Assembly (NCBI GenBank): GCA_023423415.1
Contig: JAFAFP010000213.1
Span: forward strand, 1-47,979
DNA: 47,979 nucleotides
From: Pseudomonadota bacterium
GTDB lineage: Bacteria; Pseudomonadota; Alphaproteobacteria; Rhizobiales; Xanthobacteraceae
Reading direction: 5' to 3'
Within the stretch, counting starts at the first letter, position 1. The number at the start of each line of letters is the position of its first letter. The position numbers and the translations under genes are program-made. Below the pieces are notes generated by a model. It was not told the DNA's origin. It saw only the letters and a program-made list of their open reading frames with translations, and made no database searches. Shown here piece after piece: positions 42,775 through 47,979 of the stretch.

Positions 42775-43344
42775 TTACGCTGCCGCGGGTTGCGAACCGC
42801 GCGGTAATTGCGGCGTTTCGCCTTCGGCGATGATTTTGAGATCCGTGAAGCCCTTCTCGAACTGGTCGCCGCACATCTTGTCCATATTCATGAACAAGCC
42901 CATGACCTTGGACATCATGGTCATCGGTCCGTGAATGCCCCATGTCATCCGCGTGCCGTCGCTCTGCGGTTCGAACGTGTATTCGACGATGTTGCTGGCT
43001 TTCATTGGCCGGACCATGTCGAGGCTCAGCGTGATCTTCGATGGCGCGACGTCAACGATCGTCAGCTTGCCGGCGCCGACCTGCCGGCCGCCATCCCATT
43101 CCAGTGCCGAGCCAGGACCTGTTTCAGGGCCGCTGAAAGTCTTCTTCATCTCCAGTCCCTTCTCGAACGGTGACCATTCGACGCCGCGGCGAAGGTTGGT
43201 GAGGATGCCGATCAGCTTTTCCTTTGGGGCATGGATCAGCGCCGATCGCTCGATGCGAAAGGTGTCGGGCTGTGACGACGCATAGAGCAGGATGCCGATC
43301 ACGGCAGCGGCGAGAATGGCGAGGATGACAAGGGCGAGAGTCAT
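42775..43344 (-). CDS. Membrane-anchored SRPBCC protein, paralogue 1
   Basis: A 189-residue protein with an N-terminal anchor (LALVILAILAAAVIGILLYA) and a SRPBCC domain: FRIERSALIHAPKEKLIGIL, RGVEWSPFEKGLEMKKTFSG, MKASNIVEYTFEPQ, and HGPMTMMSKVMGLFMNMDKM. Compared with the adjacent paralogue it has a longer, Pro/Gln-rich C-terminus (GETPQLPRGSQPAAA). The start at 43344 has a cggag. It lies 45 bases after the VOC gene and 26 before its paralogue, in the 16-gene run. Confidence 0.88.
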   Translation of the reverse strand: MTLALVILAILAAAVIGILLYASSQPDTFRIERSALIHAPKEKLIGILTNLRRGVEWSPFEKGLEMKKTFSGPETGPGSALEWDGGRQVGAGKLTIVDVAPSKITLSLDMVRPMKASNIVEYTFEPQSDGTRMTWGIHGPMTMMSKVMGLFMNMDKMCGDQFEKGFTDLKIIAEGETPQLPRGSQPAAA

Positions 43345-43389
43345 GATCTTTCTCCGAACGTAAAGTTACCGATGCTTTGATGGTCTTGC

Positions 43390-43821
43390 TCAGCCCTTGG
43401 CGGGCTGCAGCGGATGCGCGAAGCTCCAGGCGTGGCCGAACGGATCGAGCACCTGGCCGTAGCGGTCACCCCAGAACGCATCCATCGGTGCCATTACAAT
43501 GGTGGCGCCGGCGTCGGTTGCGCGTTTCACCGCTTCGTCACAATTCGCCACGTTGAGGTGCAGCACGAACGTGCTCGCGCCCGCTGTTTTCGGGCCGACG
43601 ATCTTGCCGCCGCTGCACTGCTCTCGGTATTCGGGGAAATCATCCATCAGGTAGATGTGCGAGCCGTTCACCAGGATCGCCGCGTGCATCAGTCGCTTGC
43701 CGTCCTCGGCGGGCACGCGCATCAACTCGGTAGCGCCGAGTGCTTTTTTGTAGAATTCGATCGCATCGGACGCACCGTCGATGACGAGATGCGGGATGAC
43801 GCCTTGGATCTGTTCGGCCAT
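43390..43821 (-). CDS. VOC/PhnB-like glyoxalase family protein
   Basis: A 143-residue vicinal-oxygen-chelate protein of the PhnB-like type. IPHLVIDGASDAIEFYKKALGATE, the MHAAILVNGSHIYLMDDFPE strand, and MAPMDAFWGDRYGQVLDPFGHAWSFA are family hallmarks. The His and Glu-like positions for metal are partly present (His in PHL, Glu/Asp in LMDD, His in GHAW), so metal binding is uncertain. Start at 43821 is supported by aaggagg. It is separated from the upstream DUF1428 gene by 96 bases, the widest gap in the run. Confidence 0.92.
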   Translation of the reverse strand: MAEQIQGVIPHLVIDGASDAIEFYKKALGATELMRVPAEDGKRLMHAAILVNGSHIYLMDDFPEYREQCSGGKIVGPKTAGASTFVLHLNVANCDEAVKRATDAGATIVMAPMDAFWGDRYGQVLDPFGHAWSFAHPLQPAKG

Positions 43822-43917
43822 CGTGGCCTCCTTGTTGGACGCGAGGGATCATTCGACCGCACGCGCGTGCGCGGTCGGACAGTCAGTTAAAACGTTTCTG
43901 ACCTTACGAAGCGGCGA

Positions 43918-44277
43918 TCAGAGATCGATGAAACTCTTGAAGCCGCCCCAGAACATACGTTTGCCGTCGAATGGCATCTTCTTGGGGTCCATCATGTCGG
44001 CGAGGCGCGGATCCTTCATCACCTTCTTCATGACGGAGTCGCGCTGCTTGCGTGACTTGTAGGTGATCCAGGAGAACACGACCGTTTCGCCCTTCTTCAG
44101 TTTCACGCTGCGCGGAAACGACGTCCATTTGCCGTCCTGCACATCGTCGGCCACGCATTCGTGATAGTCGATGGCGCCATGGTCTTTCCACACCTTGCCG
44201 GCCTTGCGCGACATCCTCTCGTAGTCTTTCAGTTTCTTCTTCGGAACCGGAACGACAAATCCATCGACATAAGGCAT
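43918..44277 (-). CDS. DUF1428 family protein
   Basis: A 119-residue dimeric alpha-beta barrel protein. The start MPYVDGFVVPVPKKKLKDYE, the HECVADDVQDGKWTSFPRSV strand, VVFSWITYKSRKQRDSVMKK, and the C-terminal PFDGKRMFWGGFKSF are diagnostic of DUF1428, a family of unknown function commonly near VOC and SRPBCC genes. Start has aaggag upstream. No catalytic residue can be named. It lies 31 bases after the second DUF899 gene. Confidence 0.95.
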   Translation of the reverse strand: MPYVDGFVVPVPKKKLKDYERMSRKAGKVWKDHGAIDYHECVADDVQDGKWTSFPRSVKLKKGETVVFSWITYKSRKQRDSVMKKVMKDPRLADMMDPKKMPFDGKRMFWGGFKSFIDL

Positions 44278-44308
44278 CGCTGAAATCTCCTTGGGTTTTT
44301 ATCGGGAC

Positions 44309-45121
44309 TTATTTTGCTGCGCTCGAATGGCAACAGGATGTCGCATTCTCGCCGGCGACCCAGCGGCCGAGCGGGTTGACATGACCGGCGGCGTTATAGC
44401 GGTCATGATGCCTCACCCAATCGGTGAGGTTATGGTTCGGGCCCTGTTCGTTGCGGCCCTTCGGTGTCATGTCGAGAAACATGTAGCTGCCGAGGACTTC
44501 TTCCGCCCCGCGGCCAAAGGTTGAGTAGGTGTGGAAGACGTCGCCTTTGCCATCCTTGTAGAAGATGCTGAAGCCGGACAGGTCCTCCAGCGGCACTTTG
44601 GTCTCCTGGTAATTATAAACCACGGGACCGTTCGCGATCTGCTCGGGCGTGAAGGACGCATTGAAGTCGTAGTTGAAATCGCTGCCGCAGGATGACACCC
44701 ATTTGAACTGCCAGCGCATGCGCGTCTTGAACGCCTCGATCTCGGCGAGCGGTGCGCGGGCAACCGCAACATAGGTCACGTCGTGATGTTCGATATGCAT
44801 CAGCGCGCCGTCGACGTGATCGGACTCGAATGAGCAGCCGACGCAACCGTCCCGTTGTCCCGGGGCCAGCATGAAATGCTTGATGATGAGCTGGCTGCGG
44901 CCATCGAACAGTTCTGCCAGCGTCTTCTTCCCCTGCGGCGTATCGAACAGGTAGGTTTTCTCGATCCTGACCCAGGGTAATTCCCGGCGCTTTGCGCTGA
45001 TCTTGTCGCGCAGGCGTGTCATTTCTTTCTCTTCCGCGAGCAAGGCCTTGCGTTCCCGAAGCCAGGCCTCGCGCGAGACGATGCGATGATGGTCAAGCGC
45101 CGCAGTGTTGTTTCCGGACAT
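44309..45121 (-). CDS. DUF899 family protein (thioredoxin-like), copy 2
   Basis: A 270-residue DUF899 protein, paralogous to 38130-38876. It shares IVSREAWLRERKALLAEEKE, LFDGRSQLIIKHFML, GCVGCSFESDHVDG (Cys93, Cys96), HHDVTYVAVARAPL, WVSSCGSDFNYDF and FHTYSTFGRG. Its C-terminus also has Cys-Cys (TSCCHSS). I take the start at 45121 because GGAGG lies six bases upstream; an ATG at 45136 would precede that Shine-Dalgarno. It follows the 91-residue protein by 11 bases. Confidence 0.93.
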   Translation of the reverse strand: MSGNNTAALDHHRIVSREAWLRERKALLAEEKEMTRLRDKISAKRRELPWVRIEKTYLFDTPQGKKTLAELFDGRSQLIIKHFMLAPGQRDGCVGCSFESDHVDGALMHIEHHDVTYVAVARAPLAEIEAFKTRMRWQFKWVSSCGSDFNYDFNASFTPEQIANGPVVYNYQETKVPLEDLSGFSIFYKDGKGDVFHTYSTFGRGAEEVLGSYMFLDMTPKGRNEQGPNHNLTDWVRHHDRYNAAGHVNPLGRWVAGENATSCCHSSAAK

Positions 45122-45132
45122 CGTTGCCTCCG

Positions 45133-45408
45133 TCATTGGTGCGCCGTCTGTGCGTTGATGACGGCCGCGACTTTCTGAAGCGGGTCAATTGTTGTCGTGC
45201 AAATGGGTTGGCTGATCAGCTCGGACAGGATCGTGGTATTATTGGCGAGTGCGCGGCCGCGATAATGATCGAGATGTTCGGCTACAAAGATCGCCGCGGA
45301 GAATGCTGTTGCCGCCATCACCACGGCGACGCCAAGGCGCGCGAGCAGGATCATGCTTGAGCGCAGCACCCAGGTTGTTGCGATGGCCAGGAGAGCGACA
45401 CAGCACAT
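45133..45408 (-). CDS. Small one-helix protein of unknown function
   Basis: A 91-residue protein. The N-terminus is hydrophobic (CVALLAIATTWVLRSSMIL and LARLGVAVVMAATAFSAAIFVA), so it has one or two membrane segments, followed by a polar tail LDHYRGRALANNTTILSEL with several Thr and one Cys near the end. No family is recognised. It starts after gggga and sits between a VOC gene (33 bases) and DUF899 (11 bases), so it is probably translated in the run. Coding likelihood rests on context and spacing. Confidence 0.6.
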   Translation of the reverse strand: MCCVALLAIATTWVLRSSMILLARLGVAVVMAATAFSAAIFVAEHLDHYRGRALANNTTILSELISQPICTTTIDPLQKVAAVINAQTAHQ

Positions 45409-45441
45409 GATCTTGTCCCCACAGAATCGTGTTGTTTCTGT

Positions 45442-45822
45442 TCAGATGCCGACCGGCGTCATCCAGCCGACACCGCAGCCATTCGGCTCTTTCAGGATGG
45501 CGATGCGGCCGACGTCGGGCACATCGAAAATCGGCCGCATCAGTTCCGCGCCGACCTTCACCGCCTTGGCGACGCGTGCATCGACGTCATCGACGGCGAG
45601 AAAGCACATCCAGCCTTCTGGTACGCCATCGAATTCGGGTGACGTCAGCGGAAAAATGCCAGCCACCGGCTTGCCGTTCTGGATCGCACACCAGTAGGTG
45701 CTGCCATTTCCGGCCGGCATCCTTTCGAAGGTCCAGCCGATGGTGTCTTGATAGAAGCGCTTGTCGCGTTCGACATCGCGGCTTCGCAGCTCGTTCCAGT
45801 GGAATGTGCCGTGTTGTGCCAT
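45442..45822 (-). CDS. VOC family protein (glyoxalase-like)
   Basis: A 126-residue glyoxalase/bleomycin-resistance fold protein. GTFHWNELRSRDVERDKRFYQDTIGW, the GNGSTYWCAIQNGKPVAGIF strand, and MCFLAVDDVDARVAKAVKVGAELM show two beta-alpha-beta-beta-beta units. The motif resembles VOC proteins near AHSA1 genes. The ATG at 45822 fits an aaggaa at seven bases; the ATG at 45828 is too close to it. Substrate unknown. It lies 11 bases after the GST gene. Confidence 0.92.
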   Translation of the reverse strand: MAQHGTFHWNELRSRDVERDKRFYQDTIGWTFERMPAGNGSTYWCAIQNGKPVAGIFPLTSPEFDGVPEGWMCFLAVDDVDARVAKAVKVGAELMRPIFDVPDVGRIAILKEPNGCGVGWMTPVGI

Positions 45823-45833
45823 GATCATTTCCT

Positions 45834-46460
45834 TCAGGCCGCAGCTTTCAAAGCCGGGAAGGGTTCTCGCCAGGCCGGCATCTCGTTCATGCGATCGTGC
45901 CAGCGCTCGATGTTCCTGAAGCCTTCAAGCGGAAGGTGGATGATCGCGGCATAGGGAAGGGTGATGGCTGTTGCAAAGTCTGCAACGGTGAGCCGATCGC
46001 CAAGAAGGTAGTTGCGGCCGGCCAGATGATTGTCGAGCACCTCGCCATATTTGCGAACATAGTCCCGAGCCTCGTCAACAACGGCCTGGTCGGGCTTGCC
46101 GATATCGAAACGCGTCTTGATGTAATATTCGAAATACAGCGCGCCGGCGTAATTGGTGAAATGTTCCGCATTCCAGCTCAGCCACCGCAAGACCTCGATC
46201 TGGGTGGCGCTGTCCGATGGCCAGAGATCCGAATTTGCCTTGTGCGCGAGATGGCACATGATGGCGTTGGACTCCCACAGCGTCGTCTCGCCGTCGACCA
46301 GGACGGGAAGCTTGCCGTTCGGGTTAAGTGCCAGAAACTGCGGCGTTTTGTGTTCGCCGGCCTCGACATTCATCAATACGAAATCGACCGGCGATTGCAG
46401 GTGACGCGCCATCGCGCACGCCTTGCGGGGGTTCAGCACTTCAAAATAGTAGAGCTTCAT
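45834..46460 (-). CDS. Glutathione S-transferase
   Basis: A 208-residue GST. The N-domain opens MKLYYFEVLNPRKACAMARH, has GKLPVLVDGETTLWESNAIM (cis-Pro and Ser65-like Glu-Ser), and the C-domain holds YLLGDRLTVADFATAITLPY. The Asn-Pro-Arg-Lys at the catalytic loop is typical of bacterial GSTs that use Ser/Cys. It is distinct from the other GST in this cluster. It follows the AHSA1 gene by 17 bases. Confidence 0.92.
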   Translation of the reverse strand: MKLYYFEVLNPRKACAMARHLQSPVDFVLMNVEAGEHKTPQFLALNPNGKLPVLVDGETTLWESNAIMCHLAHKANSDLWPSDSATQIEVLRWLSWNAEHFTNYAGALYFEYYIKTRFDIGKPDQAVVDEARDYVRKYGEVLDNHLAGRNYLLGDRLTVADFATAITLPYAAIIHLPLEGFRNIERWHDRMNEMPAWREPFPALKAAA

Positions 46461-46477
46461 CGCATCGTCCCCACTGT

Positions 46478-46927
46478 TCAGGTGAACAAGGCTTCCAGCT
46501 TGTTGAGCGATCCGGTCCAGCCACGCTCGTGACCGTCGCGGGCGGCTTCGTCGAAGAACTTTTCGTGATGAAGCGTGAGCAGCGATCCTTCGCCGTCACG
46601 CTTGATCGTGATGGTGACAAGCGACTCGCGCTCCTTCATTGTGTGCCACGCCCAGCTGAAGACCAGCTTCTCGTTCGGCACCACCTCACGATAGACGCCG
46701 CCGACCTGATGGTATTCGCCATCCTCGGTATGGAAGCCAATGTTGAAGCCGCCGCCGACGCGCAGGTCGATTTCCGCCTTCGTCACCGGCCCTGAATCGG
46801 GACCAAACCAGCGCACTATTTTTTGGGGGTCCGTCCAGGCGGCGTAGACTTTTTCGGCCGGGGCATTGAGACGACGTTTGAGGGTGAGGCTTGGTTTGAT
46901 GTCGGCGTTGGTTTGGGCGAGGCCCAT
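46478..46927 (-). CDS. SRPBCC (AHSA1) domain protein
   Basis: A 149-residue START-like protein. LTLKRRLNAPAEKVYAAWTDPQKIVRWFGPDSGPV and GWTGSLNKLEALF are the AHSA1 hallmarks. Such proteins are often encoded directly after an ArsR-type regulator. The start at 46927 has ggaggaag upstream and lies 112 bases inside the ArsR gene in another frame. Function unknown; hydrophobic ligand binding is plausible. It is the second gene of the run. Confidence 0.95.
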   Translation of the reverse strand: MGLAQTNADIKPSLTLKRRLNAPAEKVYAAWTDPQKIVRWFGPDSGPVTKAEIDLRVGGGFNIGFHTEDGEYHQVGGVYREVVPNEKLVFSWAWHTMKERESLVTITIKRDGEGSLLTLHHEKFFDEAARDGHERGWTGSLNKLEALFT

Positions 46928-47256
46928 GACTCTTCCTCCACAAATGCGGCAAGGCGATCGAGTTGCTGCGACCAGAACTGCGCATACCGGTTCAACCACC
47001 GCATGGCGTCCTCCATGGGCGCTGCTGTAAGTTCGCAAGAAACGACCCGTCCCGTTTTCGAGCGGTGGATCAGTTTGGCATCCGACAGCACGTCAAGATG
47101 CTTCATGATCGCTGGCAGCGAGACCGGGAACGGCTTGGCCAACTCGCTCACGGACATTCCATCCTGCTCGGCGAGCCGCGCCAGAATGGCCCGGCGCGTC
47201 GGATCAGAAAGCGCGGCGAATGTGCTGTTCAGGCTGTCATCTTGATAGTAAACCAT
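46816..47256 (-). CDS. ArsR-family HTH transcriptional regulator
   Basis: A 146-residue winged-helix regulator. The HTH core is LSDPTRRAILARLAEQDGMSVSELAKPFPVSLPAIMKHLDVLSDA (about residues 16-60), with the wing HRSKTGRVVSCEL. No metal-binding CVC motif is present, so it probably senses something other than arsenic-type metals. The C-terminal Ser/Pro/Lys tail (from about 110) is encoded by the region shared with the AHSA1 gene. A consensus promoter ends at the start codon, so the mRNA is predicted leaderless. The regulator likely controls the whole 16-gene run. Confidence 0.94.
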   Translation of the reverse strand: MVYYQDDSLNSTFAALSDPTRRAILARLAEQDGMSVSELAKPFPVSLPAIMKHLDVLSDAKLIHRSKTGRVVSCELTAAPMEDAMRWLNRYAQFWSQQLDRLAAFVEEESWASPKPTPTSNQASPSNVVSMPRPKKSTPPGRTPKK

Positions 47257-47264
47257 GTGGTTAA
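47249..47264. promoter_or_regulatory. Candidate ArsR operator over the start codon
   Basis: The sequence taaaccatgtggttaa has seven-base arms (taaacca and tggttaa) that match with one mismatch around TG. It covers the ArsR start codon (47254-47256) and touches the -10 box, a position expected for repression. Confidence 0.5.
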
Positions 47265-47291
47265 GTATAAGAGTGTGAGAATCGCCGTCAA
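47264..47291 (-). promoter_or_regulatory. Sigma-70-type promoter of the 16-gene cluster
   Basis: Read on the minus strand: -35 TTGACG (47291-47286), 16-base spacer, -10 TATACT (47269-47264). Transcription would begin about 47257, next to the ATG at 47256, leaving no leader. The upstream plus-strand gene starts more than 100 bases away. Confidence 0.65.
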
Positions 47292-47404
47292 GGGGAAATT
47301 GCGGATCGTATTCGAATTCGAAAAATCGGAATTGTGGGAGCGCGTTAAGGCGTTGTTAGCCCGATGGTAACCGCCGCCCGCCATGCTGCCGGGTGAGGAG
47401 CAAG

Positions 47405-47671
47405 ATGGCTGGCATTCAAATCAAGAAGATGAACTGGGTGCGGCAGCCGTCTGCCTATGCCAGCATGCAGTCGTGGCGCGCCAAGCGTCAGGCCGCGTTG
47501 CAGGAGTTTCAATCGCTCGCGTCGGGGACTGCCTCTGCTTTTGGTGCAGCCTGGTCGAACCAGATCAACGGTCAGGGAAATCTTGCAGCCGATGCGGCGT
47601 TGAAGCGCATTTCCGCCGAAGGCAAGGCGAAGATCGATGCTAGTTTGAACTCGATCGATAAATTGGCGTAA
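47405..47671 (+). CDS. Small helical protein, first of a coupled pair
   Basis: An 88-residue soluble protein. It starts MAGIQIKKMNWVRQPSAYAS and is Ala/Gln-rich with a mostly helical, Gly-containing body (SLASGTASAFGAAWSNQING) and an acidic-basic C-terminus. I recognise no named family, but it resembles flagellar-associated small proteins in composition. The start has gaggag at 47394-47399. Its stop overlaps the next gene's ATG by one base, so the two are coupled. Confidence 0.8.
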   Translation: MAGIQIKKMNWVRQPSAYASMQSWRAKRQAALQEFQSLASGTASAFGAAWSNQINGQGNLAADAALKRISAEGKAKIDASLNSIDKLA

Positions 47672-47877
47672 TGACGATGGATGTCACAGCACTCGCCGCT
47701 GCTTACGTTGGCGCGCAAACGTCACAGGTTCAGATGGCGGCTGCTGCCAAGATGATGAAAATGAATGCCGAAGCACAGGCTTCGATCATTCAGGTGATCG
47801 AAGCTGCGCAGCAGAATATGAAAACTGTCGCGGCGACAGCGGCCGGTATTGGCGAGAACCTCGATATTTCGGTGTGA
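47671..47877 (+). CDS. Putative motility protein (YjfB-like)
   Basis: A 68-residue helical protein of the kind annotated as putative motility protein. The body MAAAAKMMKMNAEAQASIIQVIEAA, with many Met/Ala and a short hydrophobic N-terminus, fits that small family. Start is at 47671, or 47677 which lacks the first two residues. It follows the 88-residue gene with a one-base overlap. No flagellar operon is visible within the window. Confidence 0.7.
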   Translation: MTMDVTALAAAYVGAQTSQVQMAAAAKMMKMNAEAQASIIQVIEAAQQNMKTVAATAAGIGENLDISV

Positions 47878-47923
47878 CCAAACTCATCTGGTCAGCAATC
47901 GGGCTCGGGTTTCCTCCGCTCGT

Positions 47924-47940
47924 CCCCCGGAAGGCGGGGG
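47924..47940. repeat. GC hairpin at the right edge, part of a possible REP element
   Basis: cccccg (47924-47929) pairs with cggggg (47935-47940) around a five-base loop. The neighbouring bases cgtccccc...gggggcccagattc resemble alphaproteobacterial REP-type elements. The window ends before a second arm could be judged. Confidence 0.4.
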
Positions 47941-47979
47941 CCCAGATTCTTTAGGTGGATTCACGCTGGGGCCGGTCTA

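Noticed and set aside
1..47979. CRISPR array, prophage, insertion sequence or integrative element
   Set aside because: No regularly spaced repeats, transposase, integrase or phage structural gene is visible. The four dispersed repeats are short, non-coding, and unevenly spaced.

Overview
This window is high-GC alphaproteobacterial DNA. Dense operons with ATGA/GTGA start-stop overlaps, a DivK-like receiver, an EtfBA pair and a recurrent two-hairpin intergenic repeat point to Hyphomicrobiales, most likely the Bradyrhizobium/Xanthobacter side. That placement is inference. It looks chromosomal: I see no transposase, integrase, phage gene, rRNA or CRISPR array.

Layout. 0-0.8 kb: a small secreted Cys-repeat protein and a DUF6494 protein. 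0.85-5.6 kb: a signalling unit made of a hybrid histidine kinase with two receivers, a single-domain receiver, and a HisKA-like/receiver/class III cyclase whose specificity residues predict adenylate cyclase. 5.8-10.5 kb: YbaK-type protein, tRNA-Leu(CAA), DsbB, methyltransferase, membrane protein, amidohydrolase and alpha/beta hydrolase. 10.7-14.2 kb: an ABC importer operon with two binding-protein-like genes, one lacking a signal peptide. 14.3-16 kb: a RuBisCO-like protein plus cupin pair, as in the MTA-isoprenoid shunt. 16.4-20.6 kb: small membrane protein, HNH nuclease, carboxylesterase, AlkA-type glycosylase, GluQRS and a coupled soluble histidine kinase.

20.6-38 kb is dominated by CoA-ester metabolism. 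Ethylmalonyl-CoA mutase, crotonyl-CoA carboxylase/reductase and methylsuccinyl-CoA dehydrogenase are characteristic enzymes of the ethylmalonyl-CoA pathway of acetyl-CoA assimilation. Near them lie a cobalamin adenosyltransferase (cofactor for the mutase), EtfBA (likely electron acceptor for the dehydrogenase) and 3-hydroxybutyryl-CoA dehydrogenase. Embedded among them is a compact GNAT/acyl carrier protein/AMP-ligase/PLP-decarboxylase operon of unknown product, together with YihY, a chemotaxis receptor, a host-attachment family protein and a twin-TM protein.

38.1-47.3 kb is one unbroken minus-strand run of 16 small genes. ArsR-type regulator comes first, then SRPBCC/AHSA1, GST, VOC, DUF899, DUF1428, DUF1579, SnoaL and RibD/DHFR-like proteins. 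A promoter and palindrome are visible at its head and a strong terminator lies beyond its end. This cluster and the GNAT/ACP/ligase/decarboxylase operon are the best candidates for undescribed systems. The last 0.6 kb holds two overlapping small genes, the second resembling YjfB-type putative motility proteins. A roughly 105-bp repeat occurs four times, and each copy supplies the TAG stop codon of a neighbouring gene.
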